Below, in pieces: positions 9,509 through 21,300 of a DNA stretch of 64,000 bases. Below the pieces are notes generated by a model. It was not told the DNA's origin. It did no database searches and saw only the letters and a list, made by a program, of their open reading frames with translations. How positions within the stretch are numbered: position 1 is the stretch's first letter; each line of letters begins with the position of its first letter. The DNA is from Pseudoalteromonas rubra (GTDB taxonomy: Bacteria > Pseudomonadota > Gammaproteobacteria > Enterobacterales > Alteromonadaceae): the NCBI RefSeq assembly GCF_005887115.1, contig NZ_PNCJ01000008.1, forward strand, positions 62,001 to 126,000. Reading direction: 5' to 3'. The translations under genes and the position numbers were made by a program.

Positions 9509-9576
9509 GCGACATTCGAGCATGTAGGATAAAGATTGATGTAAGTATCTAATATTAAAGCGCTAGGGATTGTTTT

Positions 9577-10197
9577 ATGTCAACAGAAGCATTTACGGGC
9601 GAGCTCATGCCCTTTGTCGGTAATTTTGTCGTAAGAGAGTATCTGGCATGTGACGGCCAGCTAGTCAGCATAGGGCAGTTTACGTCCCTTTACTCATTAG
9701 TGAGTACCCTTTATGGTGGCGATGGCCGGGTCTCCTTTGCCGTGCCAGATCTGCGCGGCCGCAGCCTTGTTGGCCACGGAAAGGCACCCGACTTAATGTA
9801 TGATTATCAAATCGGTATGTTTGGGGGTATTGAAGAAAAAACCCTCACTGAATATCACTTACCGACACACAATCATACCGCATCGGCTCAGGTCCCCCCC
9901 ATCACTAGCGCCACGGAGTCGTCAATGTTGGTTGCGAACAATAACGCAAATACACCAGCCCCCAATATCAGCGCTTTCCTTGGCAAACCACAGGATCAAA
10001 ACTTCTTTGTGCCTAGCCCATTTGAATCCGTACAACCAGTTGGAGTCAAAGGAATAAATGTTGACGTTCAGTCTTCGGCCTCGGCAAACGTTGGATTGAA
10101 TAATACAGGTCGGAGCGAATCTATTGATATCCGCAACCCGGTTCAGGCTGTAAACTGGCTCATTTGTGCAGACAACCTCTATCCGCAACGCCCCTAA
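9577..10197 (+). CDS. Phage tail collar domain protein, MdpB-like (copy 1)
   Basis: The N-terminal half (residues ~1-70) is a tail-collar domain: a conserved start EAFTGELMPFVGNFVVREY, then ACDGQLVSI and GGDGRVSFAVPDLRGRS, followed by THNHTA. The C-terminal half is variable and ends in a conserved VNWLICADNLYP motif. Related free-standing proteins (COG4675, microcystin-dependent-protein family) occur widely in bacteria outside prophages; their function is poorly known and surface or extracellular location is only inferred. No signal peptide is visible. It is the first of three tandem paralogues (9577, 10368, 11230). Confidence 0.85.
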   Translation: MSTEAFTGELMPFVGNFVVREYLACDGQLVSIGQFTSLYSLVSTLYGGDGRVSFAVPDLRGRSLVGHGKAPDLMYDYQIGMFGGIEEKTLTEYHLPTHNHTASAQVPPITSATESSMLVANNNANTPAPNISAFLGKPQDQNFFVPSPFESVQPVGVKGINVDVQSSASANVGLNNTGRSESIDIRNPVQAVNWLICADNLYPQRP

Positions 10198-10273
10198 TCA
10201 GAACTGAGCTTATTCATCAGCGTATATCGGCTCGTATCCACTAACACCAGCCAATGATGATGTCGGTTTGTGC

Positions 10274-10295
10274 TGTAATACAAAGTAATATACTT
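10274..10295 (+). repeat. 22-bp direct repeat upstream of the second collar gene
   Basis: Identical over 22 bases to 9487-9508 and at a similar distance before a collar gene. The sequence beyond the repeat diverges, so the exact conservation suggests a functional upstream site rather than simple recent duplication. Confidence 0.7.
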
Positions 10296-10367
10296 CTGAA
10301 AAGGGATGAGGTATGGTTGATTTTGACTATAACGTTATTAACAACAATGATTTAGGGAGAGCATGTT

Positions 10368-10985
10368 ATGGCTGCCGACGCATTTATCGGTGAAATGATG
10401 CCGTTTACAGGTAACTTTGCAGTACGCCAATTCGCGGAGTGTGGTGGGCAACTCATTTCTATCTCACAATACTCAGCAACCTATGCCATCATGGGCACAT
10501 TCTATGGTGGCGATGGCAGAAGTACCTTTGCTGTGCCAGATTTACGTGGCAGAAGCCCTGTCAGCAAAGGGCAAGCACCAGGCTTATCCTACTACCCGTT
10601 AGGTAGCAAAGGCGGCAGTGAATCAGTCCAACTGACAACCGCACAGCTCCCTGCTCACTCTCATACAGCAGCTGCTACTGTCGGCGTATCAAGTGCGGCT
10701 ACGGCCACCCTGTCTGTGGCCTCCAACAATGCCAACAGCCCTGTACCGACATCAGCTGCTTACCTTGGCAAACCACAAGATTCGAGCTTTTTCGTGCCCA
10801 GTGCATTTGAAACAGAGCAACTGGTAGAGATCAAGGGTCCAGAAGTGCAGGTACAATCAGTAATAGAAAACGCAACAGTCACGGTAGACAACACGGGATT
10901 GGGCCAGGATGTTGAGTTACTGAGCCCGTTTACCACGATTAACTGGCAAGTGTGTTTGAATGGACTTTTCCCATCCCGCGCATAA
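10368..10985 (+). CDS. Phage tail collar domain protein, MdpB-like (copy 2)
   Basis: A 205-residue paralogue of the preceding gene with the same architecture: FIGEMMPFTGNFAVRQF, ECGGQLISI and GGDGRSTFAVPDLRGRS, then SHTAAA, a variable Ala/Thr-rich middle, and the closing INWQVCLNGLFPSRA. The middle also shares SNNAN, AYLGKPQD and FFVPS with copy 1, so these two are closer to each other than to copy 3. The GGGAGAG upstream of ATG 10368 supports the start. A perfect 10-bp hairpin follows at 11005-11030. Confidence 0.85.
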   Translation: MAADAFIGEMMPFTGNFAVRQFAECGGQLISISQYSATYAIMGTFYGGDGRSTFAVPDLRGRSPVSKGQAPGLSYYPLGSKGGSESVQLTTAQLPAHSHTAAATVGVSSAATATLSVASNNANSPVPTSAAYLGKPQDSSFFVPSAFETEQLVEIKGPEVQVQSVIENATVTVDNTGLGQDVELLSPFTTINWQVCLNGLFPSRA

Positions 10986-11004
10986 TGGCTAATTAGACCA
11001 CCAG

Positions 11005-11030
11005 GCATCAGGAGTCGGCCCTCCTGATGC
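11005..11030 (+). terminator. Hairpin after the second collar gene
   Basis: GCATCAGGAG (11005-11014) pairs perfectly with CTCCTGATGC (11021-11030) around a six-base loop. It is followed by GAATTATTTC, a weak T-tract. It could terminate transcription partly or stabilise the mRNA 3' end. Confidence 0.6.
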
Positions 11031-11229
11031 GAATTATTTCGGTTATAAAGCGACACCCCATAGCCTGCCTTGATAAGCAGGAAAGGCATGAGTTTATTAT
11101 AGGCAACAGGCAGCGCAATGGATTTAGTCTGCAGACACCAGACTTACTCCTTGGGCACTGGCATACGTTGCATCCATTCGATGTACTTATTGTAGCAATT
11201 TTAACAACATCTAACTGTGAGGTAGAAAT

Positions 11230-11835
11230 ATGGCAGTTGAAGCATACCTGGGTGACATGATGCCGTATGGCGGCGACTTTACTGTAGAAGGTTACGGTCC
11301 ATGCGACGGCAGTTTTGTGTCAGTCAACCAAAATCAGGCACTATTCACGATACTAGGCAACAAATATGGCGGTGACGGACGCACCACTTTTGCGCTCCCG
11401 GACCTGCGTGGCAGAAGCCCGATACGCTATGGTAAAGGGCGTGGGCTGATTGAATATCCACTAGGCGCTTACACCGGAGGAGAATTAGTCAAACTCGAAC
11501 CACGTCATTTACCCCCTCACACACATAAGGCCAAAGCAGTCGCCCGGTTTACTATGGTATCGAACAATGGCAACGCGCTCTTTCCTGATTATGAAGGCAA
11601 CAGTTATATGGCGCCCATACAACCACCAGGTCCCTTACAGCAATCGCCAGCTCAACTCTTCTTCACACCTTCTGACTTTGAGAAAGCAGATTTCATGAGC
11701 CCTATTAAAGGGGTTGAAGTAGAGGCCGAAGTTTATTCAGATTATAATGACAATGCGGAGTTTGATATTCGCAGCCCAGTGTTAGCCATTGGCTGGCAGA
11801 TCTGTGTTCTGGGTGCTTACCCAAGGCGCGCTTAA
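11230..11835 (+). CDS. Phage tail collar domain protein, MdpB-like (copy 3)
   Basis: The third tandem paralogue, 201 residues: YLGDMMPYGGDFTVEGY, GPCDGSFVSV and GGDGRTTFALPDLRGRS, then PPHTHKA, a variable middle with SNNGNALFPD and FFTPSDFE, and the closing IGWQICVLGAYPRRA. It is the most divergent of the three and lacks the 22-bp upstream repeat. TGAGGTAG precedes ATG 11230. A GC-rich stem-loop (11842-11868) lies just after the stop. Function is unknown; see copy 1 for the family. Confidence 0.85.
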   Translation: MAVEAYLGDMMPYGGDFTVEGYGPCDGSFVSVNQNQALFTILGNKYGGDGRTTFALPDLRGRSPIRYGKGRGLIEYPLGAYTGGELVKLEPRHLPPHTHKAKAVARFTMVSNNGNALFPDYEGNSYMAPIQPPGPLQQSPAQLFFTPSDFEKADFMSPIKGVEVEAEVYSDYNDNAEFDIRSPVLAIGWQICVLGAYPRRA

Positions 11836-11841
11836 TCAATA

Positions 11842-11868
11842 CCAACCGGGTGCCATGCACCCGATTGG
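11842..11868 (+). terminator. Stem-loop after the third collar gene
   Basis: A 12-bp stem with one mismatch (11842-11853 with 11857-11868, core CGGGTGC/GCACCCG) around a three-base loop. There is no T-run directly after it, so termination would be imperfect. Confidence 0.5.
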
Positions 11869-12086
11869 CCTGTCAGTCTTATTACTCACCCGCTCTTAGT
11901 CACTTTCAACAAACTCATCGATTCGCAGACCCACGCTGTTGCTTAGTACTCACACGACGATGACTCCAGCCCATCACAAAACCCACACTAAATAATGACA
12001 AAAATATTTATGGCAACCATTAAGTTGTAATCCTGTACAATATTCATCATGCATTAATCCAACTCTACTTTTACAAAGGAAAAAAT

Positions 12087-14693
12087 ATGAAAAAACGAGT
12101 GTTACCTGTGATGCTTGCCACACTGGGCTGGCATGCATCGGGAACGGAACTGGTACAGGATGGCCAGTTCGAACAACAAACACTGGCTGAAGCACAACTA
12201 AGCCACACCTCTGATGTCTGGACCTTTTCCGATAGTCAGGCGGGGATCATTAACCTATCCGCAACCCACTATGCTGATCACCAGGCAATGAACAACGTCG
12301 CCTTCATTGGTCAGGGTGCATCCCTGAGTCAGGCCCTGTCTGTGCCTTTGAGTTTAACCAGCAACTACCTCATCCAAGCTAAATTAGGCGTGCGCGCCAG
12401 TGTCAACCCGGCTGACTTTAAAATTGGCTTTCGCATTGCAGAGCACTTTATCGATGTAACTCCTGATCTCACATTAGTCGAAGGGGCATTTGTCCAGCTT
12501 GATGTAACATTTGAGCCGACCGAGGCACATCGTGCGCTTGCTGAGTTAACTGATACGATGGCACTGGAAATACACAATACCAGCATTGATGCCAACACCA
12601 TTGATATAGATGCCGTCTCCGTTATCAGCCTGGCTAAACCACAGGATGATGACGGCGATGGCATGACCAACGAGTGGGAAATTCGCTATGGGTTAAATCC
12701 GGCAGATGCAAGTGATGCCAGTGCAGATATAGATCAGGATAGTGCCAGTAACTTAGCTGAGTTTCTGGCTAATACTGACCCCACCGATCCCAACAGTTAT
12801 CCGGCATTATTTGAGCCACTGTCGCAGGCTAACCTGGAAATACCCGGCGCTCTGAGATTAACGCCTAATGCCAGTGCACCAGTCCCCTGTAACCCAGAGC
12901 ACACAGGCTCACTATACTACAGCAGTGTAGATAAGCAGATTTTTAGCTGTGATGGAACACTCTGGAGTGAATTAAAGGGCGAGCAAGGTCTGCAAGGTGA
13001 GCCTGGGCTGCAGGGGCCACAAGGTCCGCAGGGCTTACAAGGAGTACAAGGACCACAAGGTGAGCCGGGGGTACAAGGGCCAAAAGGCGACCAGGGTATC
13101 CAGGGCCCGAAAGGGGATCAAGGCCTGCCTGGCACCACACACTGGCGTGATGGTGCGACAACCGTATCAACCAACGTTTCCGTCGGTGTGGGCACCCAGT
13201 CACCCAGTGCAGCGCTGGAAGTCATTGGTAATGCCATCGCCAACGATCCTATCGCGCCAAACCATCTGGTCACCAAACGTTATGTTGATAATGCCAGTCA
13301 GTCTCTGGAAGCCAAGTATGCCCGTTTACTTGACATGGTCAATGTCCTCAATCAGGAAGTGTACCCAAGCGACGGGATCAGCTGTGAAAGCATAGCTCTC
13401 AGTAACCCCAATGCGACGTCCAACTTATATCTGATTGATGCGGACGGCCCTGGTGGCGCACCCGCACTCCAGTACTTCTGTCACTTTGAAGACTTGACAC
13501 TCTCCCGCCCGGTTGTCACCGATGGTGATACCACTGGTGCCAATAATAACATTGCGCTGGTCTACACAAATTCACTCTCACCGGGTAATTACACAGCCAG
13601 CGGCACGGTTAACCAATTCAGTCCGGCTGGTGCATTTGACGGCCACCTGTATTACGGAGATCCTAATCCGAAAATTAACCCTCAGGCAGGAGAGTTGCTG
13701 ACACACGGGATCTGGCTAGCCCCCTCCACCAGCAACGAGTGGTTACAGGTCTCCTTTGCTAAAACAGCCGTTATTACCGGCTTTAGCACTCAGATAACCA
13801 AGCACTTTGCAGAATCTCCTCCTCGCACTCCCAAAGAAGTGATTTTTCAGGTATCGGACGATGGCGTGACCTTTACCGATCATGAAACCATCACGATGGA
13901 TAAAGGAGAAAGCACTGTAAAACTGACCAAGGCAGCCCTTGGAAGCAGCTTCAGGCTGCTGGTACTCAGTACTCATGGCTCTGTGGACTATATTCAGATT
14001 GATGAAATGGAATACTATGGTTTCTTTGTTGATGAGTTTGCGGGTAACAATCCACAGGCACAGGGCAAAACCTGTCGTGATATTCAGCAAACCAATCCGA
14101 CCAGCCAGTCAGGCTATTACACCATAGACCCGGACGGGGATGGCAATGTCACTCCATTTGTTGCGTATTGCGATATGGAGACCCTGGGCGGTGGCTGGAC
14201 GCTGTTCGCCAACCATGCCGATGGTATTGAAAGAAAGCTGATCCGTGAGCCTGTCAGAGTCGACCAATATGGTGTGCTTGAGTCCTCAAGATGGCAGGCA
14301 CTGCGCGCGGCTATGACGGAAGGACTGATGTTTGTTGATGAGCACAGCAAAGTATCGATGATCTCGGCTTTTAATGTCACCAATCCAACTGGTGTAGGAT
14401 GCCAGGGGCTACTGGACGACACCGCAGCTGATCTGACAGCGACATTTGACAATACCCCTCATATGGAAGGCCTGAATATTTTTAGAACAGAGCCCACTGG
14501 GGTTGCTTGCAACTACGTTAATAGTGGAACATTCACCATGGCGCAGCTTGCAGATAATACTGGATACTATCAATGGGATATTGCAGGCGCGTCGATTTTT
14601 AATGGCAACCCGGAACGACAATTTACCATCTGGCCGTATACGACCCAGTATTCTGTGGACGAGCAGGATGAACTGAAGTACTACATAAAATAA
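12087..14693 (+). CDS. Secreted collagen-like / fibrinogen-like modular protein (868 aa)
   Basis: A short N-terminal signal sequence (residues ~1-18) and an N-terminal beta-rich region are followed by a Ca-binding EF-hand/thrombospondin-3-like segment (~185-240: [26 protein letters not shown]). Next come 17 Gly-X-Y collagen triplets (~297-348). A tail-fibre-like segment [13 protein letters not shown] lies near residue 394. After a cysteine-containing region (~430-470) comes a discoidin-like stretch (~500-650: [26 protein letters not shown]). A fibrinogen-like C-terminal region (~665-868) contains [21 protein letters not shown] and further cysteines. The protein is probably exported and trimeric through the collagen stem, with glycan- or surface-binding ends; this is inference. 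AAAGGA precedes ATG 12087 and a strong hairpin terminator follows. It lies directly after the collar genes. Confidence 0.85.
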   Translation: MKKRVLPVMLATLGWHASGTELVQDGQFEQQTLAEAQLSHTSDVWTFSDSQAGIINLSATHYADHQAMNNVAFIGQGASLSQALSVPLSLTSNYLIQAKLGVRASVNPADFKIGFRIAEHFIDVTPDLTLVEGAFVQLDVTFEPTEAHRALAELTDTMALEIHNTSIDANTIDIDAVSVISLAKPQDDDGDGMTNEWEIRYGLNPADASDASADIDQDSASNLAEFLANTDPTDPNSYPALFEPLSQANLEIPGALRLTPNASAPVPCNPEHTGSLYYSSVDKQIFSCDGTLWSELKGEQGLQGEPGLQGPQGPQGLQGVQGPQGEPGVQGPKGDQGIQGPKGDQGLPGTTHWRDGATTVSTNVSVGVGTQSPSAALEVIGNAIANDPIAPNHLVTKRYVDNASQSLEAKYARLLDMVNVLNQEVYPSDGISCESIALSNPNATSNLYLIDADGPGGAPALQYFCHFEDLTLSRPVVTDGDTTGANNNIALVYTNSLSPGNYTASGTVNQFSPAGAFDGHLYYGDPNPKINPQAGELLTHGIWLAPSTSNEWLQVSFAKTAVITGFSTQITKHFAESPPRTPKEVIFQVSDDGVTFTDHETITMDKGESTVKLTKAALGSSFRLLVLSTHGSVDYIQIDEMEYYGFFVDEFAGNNPQAQGKTCRDIQQTNPTSQSGYYTIDPDGDGNVTPFVAYCDMETLGGGWTLFANHADGIERKLIREPVRVDQYGVLESSRWQALRAAMTEGLMFVDEHSKVSMISAFNVTNPTGVGCQGLLDDTAADLTATFDNTPHMEGLNIFRTEPTGVACNYVNSGTFTMAQLADNTGYYQWDIAGASIFNGNPERQFTIWPYTTQYSVDEQDELKYYIK

Positions 14694-14700
14694 CACGACA

Positions 14701-14740
14701 GGTGCTGCTTAATGAGCACATTAAGCAGCACCTTGTTTCA
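14701..14740 (+). terminator. Terminator after the collagen-like gene
   Basis: A perfect 14-bp stem (14701-14714 with 14719-14732) with a four-base loop AGCA is followed by TTGTTTC. It separates this gene from the convergent gene at 14797. Confidence 0.82.
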
Positions 14741-14796
14741 TACCAGAGACATCCAATTTTGGGAGGCTGTACATGCACTACTTTTTGCAGGCTGTA

Positions 14797-15303
14797 CTAT
14801 TTCTCCTCAAAACTATAGAGAAAGTGAAGTCCACCTGATTTAAAATAGCTGCACAAACCTCCTTGTTTAGAGCTTGGGCAAGTTCTCGCTAGCATTGTAC
14901 TCGTTTCCTCCGAATCAAATGTAACACTATAAGTAAAATAGTATTTTCGACTTTCAAAAACCATCAATAACAAACCAGAAGTACCATAACTATTGGTCTT
15001 GCCATTAATTATTCCCAATCTTTTTGCACTTGTAGTTATCTCAAGTAACTCAGGATCATTCTTTTTCATATCTTCAAAAATTAACTCTAAGTATTGAGGT
15101 GTAATGTGCTTACTAGGGTTTTTCTCTAGATATCTTAGCATTCTAAAGATAGCTTTATGCTCCTTTAAAACCTTATTAGACCAATACTCTACCCTTTCGT
15201 TAGCTAGAAGCTTCTTTTTCTCCACTTCATACTCAGTGTCTGCTAAAACACTGAAGCTTAAAACTATAAAAGTAAAAAAGCATATTTTATTTATTAACAT
15301 CAC
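14797..15303 (-). CDS. Small exported protein overlapping the RHS gene; candidate immunity or accessory protein
   Basis: The 168-residue product begins with a Sec signal peptide (NKICFFTFIVLSFSVLA, cleavage near residue 21). The mature part is helical and charged at its start (EVEKKKLLANERVEYWSNKVL); the C-terminal half is beta-like with two cysteines (RTCPSSKQGGLC) and aromatic residues. No family was recognised. It overlaps the 3' end of the giant RHS gene by up to 17 nt and is visibly more AT-rich than the older part of that gene. A small gene directly behind an RHS tip is the usual place for a cognate immunity gene. A periplasmic location would fit a toxin acting there, but this is inference only. 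Confidence 0.65.
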   Translation of the reverse strand: MMLINKICFFTFIVLSFSVLADTEYEVEKKKLLANERVEYWSNKVLKEHKAIFRMLRYLEKNPSKHITPQYLELIFEDMKKNDPELLEITTSAKRLGIINGKTNSYGTSGLLLMVFESRKYYFTYSVTFDSEETSTMLARTCPSSKQGGLCSYFKSGGLHFLYSFEEK

Positions 15304-18300
15304 TTATACTATCCCAAGACAAGGTTTTTTGATTATGTAGAAACCTATAGATAGTTCCTTCACTCGATTGAACGTACACAGGTATAGCGTTGTAATTTTC
15401 GGAGTAATGTCCATAGTCAAGGCTTTGTGCTTGCCAAACATTTCTTAAGTTCTCCACCATGCCGGAGTCATAAGACGTGCGAATAACTTTTGCATCAAGT
15501 GTGTAATTATCAGCCCCAGGTAGGCTACTTCTAACATGTAGTTTTCCGTTTGCACCACCAGCCACATTAGTCAGAGGTGCGACACCATTTTTGAATGATT
15601 GCTCGGGTCCTAGATGAGTGAAGTACTCTTCAGAATCACCGAATACACTTCTCTCCTCATAATCTGCGGTATAACCAGCTACGCTTAATTCTTCAAACCT
15701 TTGGTTGTTTGGCTGGAGAGCTTTCAGCTCATAAGTATCGTTTACTTTGTGCATCAGCTCTTTCCTTGCCTCAATTTTGGACGCATATTTCTCACCATTA
15801 AAAGCCTGTGCAAAAGCAGCGGTTATGGCTCCATTAGAAAACTTGCCACCTGTAACTTTTGATATTGTTCCGCCGACTATCGCTGCTAGAGCGACCCGAA
15901 TACCAGCATCTTTGGCCGCAGTACCAACAATTCCATTTATATTTAAGGCTTTTGTCAAACCAGCACTGACAAACCCATGCCCAAACTTTCCTCCTTGTAA
16001 TACAGACATGACACCACCAGCTACACCGTGAGTAGCAATATGTCCTATGCCACCTTCAGCAAAAAATCCACTACCTTCAGGTCCGTTAAAATTGGCCCCG
16101 ATCTGTTGGAAAGCTGCTCCAGACAATCCTCCGAGAATAGCTCCCTTGAGGATATTACCACCATTGATCGCAGCACTACTGGCTCCAATTGCAGCGCCTG
16201 TCATTGCTGCATTCCACATTGTCGCACCACACACCTGACAATATAATGATACAGCTATCGCAGCTATTGCCCCAATAAAAGGTTTTATTTTCTTCCAGAG
16301 CTTTTTAAACAAATACCCACTCGGATCCGTATAACTCAGTGGATTATTCAACACATAAGAATAAGCGTTATAGTTTTGAAGATTCGAAGGCGCCTGCACC
16401 ACCGGATCCGCCTGCATAAAGCGGCCTGTGCTTGTGTCATAGATCCGACCATTCATATGAATGATACGGCTGTCACTGCCTATCTTAACGGGTTCATGGC
16501 CGGTATAACCGCGGAAGTTGTCAGATACCGTATCAAAGATGCGCTGTGCCGTTGAGAAGTTCAGCGTATCGACCAGATTCTGGGGTCCCTTATACTTTTG
16601 TGCACCAAATACATCATAGGAATAACGGGCCAATAGCTCGTAATTACGATTTGTGACAGCAATAATCGAGCCCTGATGGTCGGTAAACATCCATTGCATG
16701 GCACTGTTGCCATTCATAAAGTACTTTTGTTGCGCATCATTACCTATGTAGCGCTTGATAAAAGGTGTGTTGTCGCCGCTTTCCGTCGAACTCACAGTTA
16801 GCTCCAGCGCACCGACATAGTAGATGGTTTGGCTGTCATCTACGCGCTTATAACGGCGATTGTTTGCATCATAACTAAAGCGCACAACTTTACCATCCAC
16901 GATGATGTTGGCCGCTTTATTTCTAGCTGTGTAGTCAATGCTGCGATAACCTGAACCGTCGATATACAGCTTGGTTTGATTTCCGTTTTTGTCATAGGTA
17001 AATCGCTCCGTCACCGTTCGGTCAGTGTTTGCCGATGCCGATTGCACACCGATATCTGCACTATACAACGCGTCACCAGGGGGAAGGATAGGACCTATAT
17101 CAATAGGAGGCGGTAAAATAATTGGCGTTGAACTACAGCTGTTGTCAACATCCCCGGTATTGTAAGAGCGGCTTGTTATGGCGTGTCTGGGCGCTTCACC
17201 CTGACCATAATGCTGAGACCACTTCTCATTAATCACAGTACAGCTACCATTTAAACCGGAACTGCTAAAATTCGCTTTAGACCTTAAGTTGCCATTGGCA
17301 TCGTATCTGAACAATTCCTTATTCTCGATATGTGTCACCCTATTAAGCAAATCATACTCATAATTTTGCTCGGGTAACGCAATCTGTGCGCGACTCAGTA
17401 AATTGCCCATGCCATCAAAGCTGTACGAGTCAGCCTGAATATGACGATAGTTTGTACTTGCAATGGTTTTAACCATACCGGCATCGTCATACGACACCGC
17501 CATGATTGCATTACCTTTCTTATATTGGGTAACTTGCCCACGGGCATTGAGCGACTGTACTTCATAGTATTGCTGACCATACTGCCCTTCTCGCGCTTCG
17601 TGTGTCTGTGCAACCTGGCCGTGCTGGTAGGTGTTTCTCACCCCACGGGCATCGATGTATTCACCGCTTTCCAGCCTGCGATAATCATCAAACTGATAGC
17701 TGACTCTGCCAAATTCATCATAGGCCATTTGCTGAATAACACATCTGGAAGAGAGCGGGTCAGATAAGTCTCGGCTCGGCGTGTTCGGATTATTGTAGCC
17801 TTGCTTAATTCGCAAATCGTTCAGTCGCGTGTTAAACACAACGCCATCAACACATTGCTGCGTTTCCAGCGCCGTCAATGTTGCCGCGGTACGCCCAAAG
17901 GTATCGTAGTAGTAATACTGTGCCCAGTCGTCACCCTGAGTTGCAGACTGTAACTGATGTACATTCTCAGCCAGAGTACCAAAGTGCCACTGACTCTCGC
18001 CTTCATACACAATGTCGGTCTGTTCAATGTAGGTTGAATTGGCACTCATGCTATTCGGCTGCGTATGCCACTGGCGAACTTTACGTCCCAGTAGATCATA
18101 CTTTATATGCGTTGCAACGCCCCGTGCATCGGTTTGCTTGATTAGCTCTCCAAACGCGTTGTACTCATAGCTCCAATCACCACGATCAACATCTTTAGCG
18201 GTTTCACTCCGACCCAGCAAGTCATAGCTGTTGTCGATCAAAATCATATTGTCTGCGGAAGAGTACACCGTCAGCTGCTTACCGCGGCTATCATAGGTGT

Positions 18301-21300
18301 ATCGGAGGACATTGCCTTTAGCATCTGTGACTGACTCAACCTGCCCAAGTGCATTCTTGGTCGTTGTAGTTGTTTGCTTGCCAGTAGAGACGCCTGCACC
18401 ACTTAGCTCAACCGTACTAACCAGATCACTTTGAGTATAGGTTGTTGTCACCTGACTGTTGTTATCTGTGGTCGATGTTACACGGTCAAAGGCATCATAG
18501 CTGTATGTAATTTCAGCACTCCCCGGCGCCTGTTGCTTCAGCGCCCGACCATACTGATCATGCTCTACCGTCGTATCCAGCCAAGTCCCCAGAACGGTTA
18601 CTGTGCTGGTTTTATACACCCTCCCCATTCTGTCCATGAATTGTTTTTCAGCCAACTCACCATTGACAACTTTATTGACCTGAGCAACGCACTTATCACT
18701 GTCCTGACAAGCAGTCAGATATTGATAACTTTGTGCGCCAGACGCACTATATGTACCAATTTTTGACCCAAACACGTCATACAGAGTAGTCACTCTTGTG
18801 CCATTTACCGTCCGCACTTCGGTTGGCAGCCCAAACGCGTTGCGTGCCTCGACTTGTGAACTTTTTGCCCACAACACGTTGCCAGCTGTTGACGGTTCCT
18901 CTTTGTTGGCTTTTTGCCTGGAATAAAGCGGATACCGTTTCTCTGAATCGTAAATAGTTTCTGTGATGCGGGTTTGCTTGTCGTCACTATCACATGCAGA
19001 GTTAGAAGTACTTTTTTGCTTTAGATTACCCAGATCATCATATTGATAGTTGGTTGTGAGTTCGAACTTACACCCTTTGCCCTGTGCAATCGTCTCGCTT
19101 TCTAGCATATACGCATTAGCGTGGCTGGCGCCATAATAAGTAAAGTTCGACGTCAGAGTATGGTCCGTCTTATCAATGGCTGAATGCGTAACCGTTGATG
19201 AAACCAGACGACCAAGCTTTTTATAGCTATCAGTTGCACCATAATTATTGCTGGTCGTCACACTTGAGAGTGGGCTGGCCACGCTTAAGCTGTCAATGCT
19301 ACGCCAGGCCTCGTCATTTGAGAGATCCACAATAGGCGCAGAGCGATTATCGGCTAGCTGTTTAGATATGGTCTTGGTCACATTGCCATACGCATCCTGC
19401 TGAGTTTGGGTACTAGAGCACTGACTTGAACCAATTGCCGCGCCTGCATTCATATTGATCAGACTGGCGCATTCCTTCGCAAGCTGGTTATAAACCTGAT
19501 AGGTTCTACCTGAACTATGCGAGTTAGACTTTAAATAATAGTCGTTCACCGCACTACTGATCACCGTACCGTTATAAGCTTTGACCGTTCTCGCGGGCAT
19601 ACCTGTGAGCGGAAAGGCCTGATGATAACGCGTTGTTGTACTAAACTGTTGACCGTCTTTGATATTCACGGTAGTCAGGGACTTAAACCCGAGCATACCA
19701 CGGCCACCAAATTGCGCCAGAGCCCCCTCATAGTTATATCGTACTTCGCTTCTCAATGTCTCATCTTGACTACTAGGGCTGTCCGTCATGACACTAGATA
19801 CCAGAGGCATAGCACCATTAACAGGCATAATTTTTAAACCCTGCGTTTTGAATAAGCTTTGGTCGAATAAGTCTTCTGAGAAATCTGAATCATACTGTGA
19901 AGATGGTATCGGTTTATAGATACCCGAGTCTGTCATCACACTATACTGGACACTTGTTTTATTACCGTAACCTTGCGTAATGTCGGACAGGTAGCCTGCA
20001 AATGGCGATTGGCTGAGATTGTATTTCACTACAACCTTTCCACCAGCTTTAAACATTAAGTCTGGTACACCATCTCGATTGTAATCACTAAAAAAGGCAT
20101 AGTCTCCTTTTTCAAGGTCTAATCCAGGCGTAGTAAATGGCGAATATAAACCCGACTCTTCAAACTTTTCCTCTTCGGGATGCCAGGTAAACTTTGTCCA
20201 ATCGGGTGAAACTGGATTGTTGTCTTCAACAAAGAAGTACAGCTCAAGCTTGCCGTCTTTATTAACATCCATTGCCAATGGGGCAATTTTTTCGCTCAAG
20301 AGAGCATCCTGCATAGGATCCGTTTTAGCCCAGCCCAGGTGTTTGTCTTCAAACAAAATCCTACTACTCGATTTACTGAGCATAACTCGCCATTCTTTTA
20401 CTTTATCGTTGTAAAGCGAGGTTTTAAGATATACGAAATCGATGAGCCCATCGCCGTTAAAGTCTGCTGGAGTAACATGCTCTATATGTTTAGCCGAAGA
20501 ACTGGTTATGGCATTAGAGGTCAATGCTCTCAGCCTACCGCTACTGGTGACGCCTTGGTTAAAGTTAGCAAATACAGAACTTGCTTCATGTTCGGCACAG
20601 TTGTTCGCGGGACACTTGAGTGAAATAATGTCAGCAAGGCCATCAAAGTTTACATCCATGGCAAACCAAGGGGTGTTCTTTTGCGTTAGCTGGGAGTAGC
20701 TCCCTGGTTTACTCGAATAGACCATTTGCGGGCGTAAAAATTTGCCCAAGCCAGGATCATACAAGGCAACAAACAACTCATTTCTATTGCTGAACAACGA
20801 ATACCAGTGACTTGATGAGTTAAGGCTCACTTCTTTTTGCTGGAAAACAAGATCTGCAAAACCATCCCCATTGAAGTCTGCCGCATTACTGTTTTTTATA
20901 AACGGCGCGTAGTGATCCGAAAGAGGAAGTGATGTCAGCTGAATAACACCCGCATCTAAATAAGCCCTTTTCCAATAATAGTTATTGGATGTATGGCTAG
21001 GGTTGTATTTATCCTGTAAATTTATCCATAAAGATTGCTTTCCATCACCATTCGCATCGATTACTTGAATACCGACAGACTCCTCATTATCGAAGCGATT
21101 AATGGACTGACAGTCTATTTTAGAGGGGGTTTCGTATGTATTCCCTTCCCAGAAACACAATTCGTACCTTCTATCACCCACTTTTTCCAGAGTTGCAATT
21201 TCTGCGGTCCCATCCCCTTGAGTATCGATTAGTGTCATAGCTGCAAGCTTGTTGCTGCCAGACGTTGAAAAAATAGTACTAAATGCCTGATAATTAGTAC

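Noticed and set aside
9577..14693. A prophage or tailocin remnant suggested by the collar and fibre-like proteins
   Set aside because: No other phage structural, lysis, regulatory or integration genes are present, and MdpB-like proteins commonly occur outside phages.
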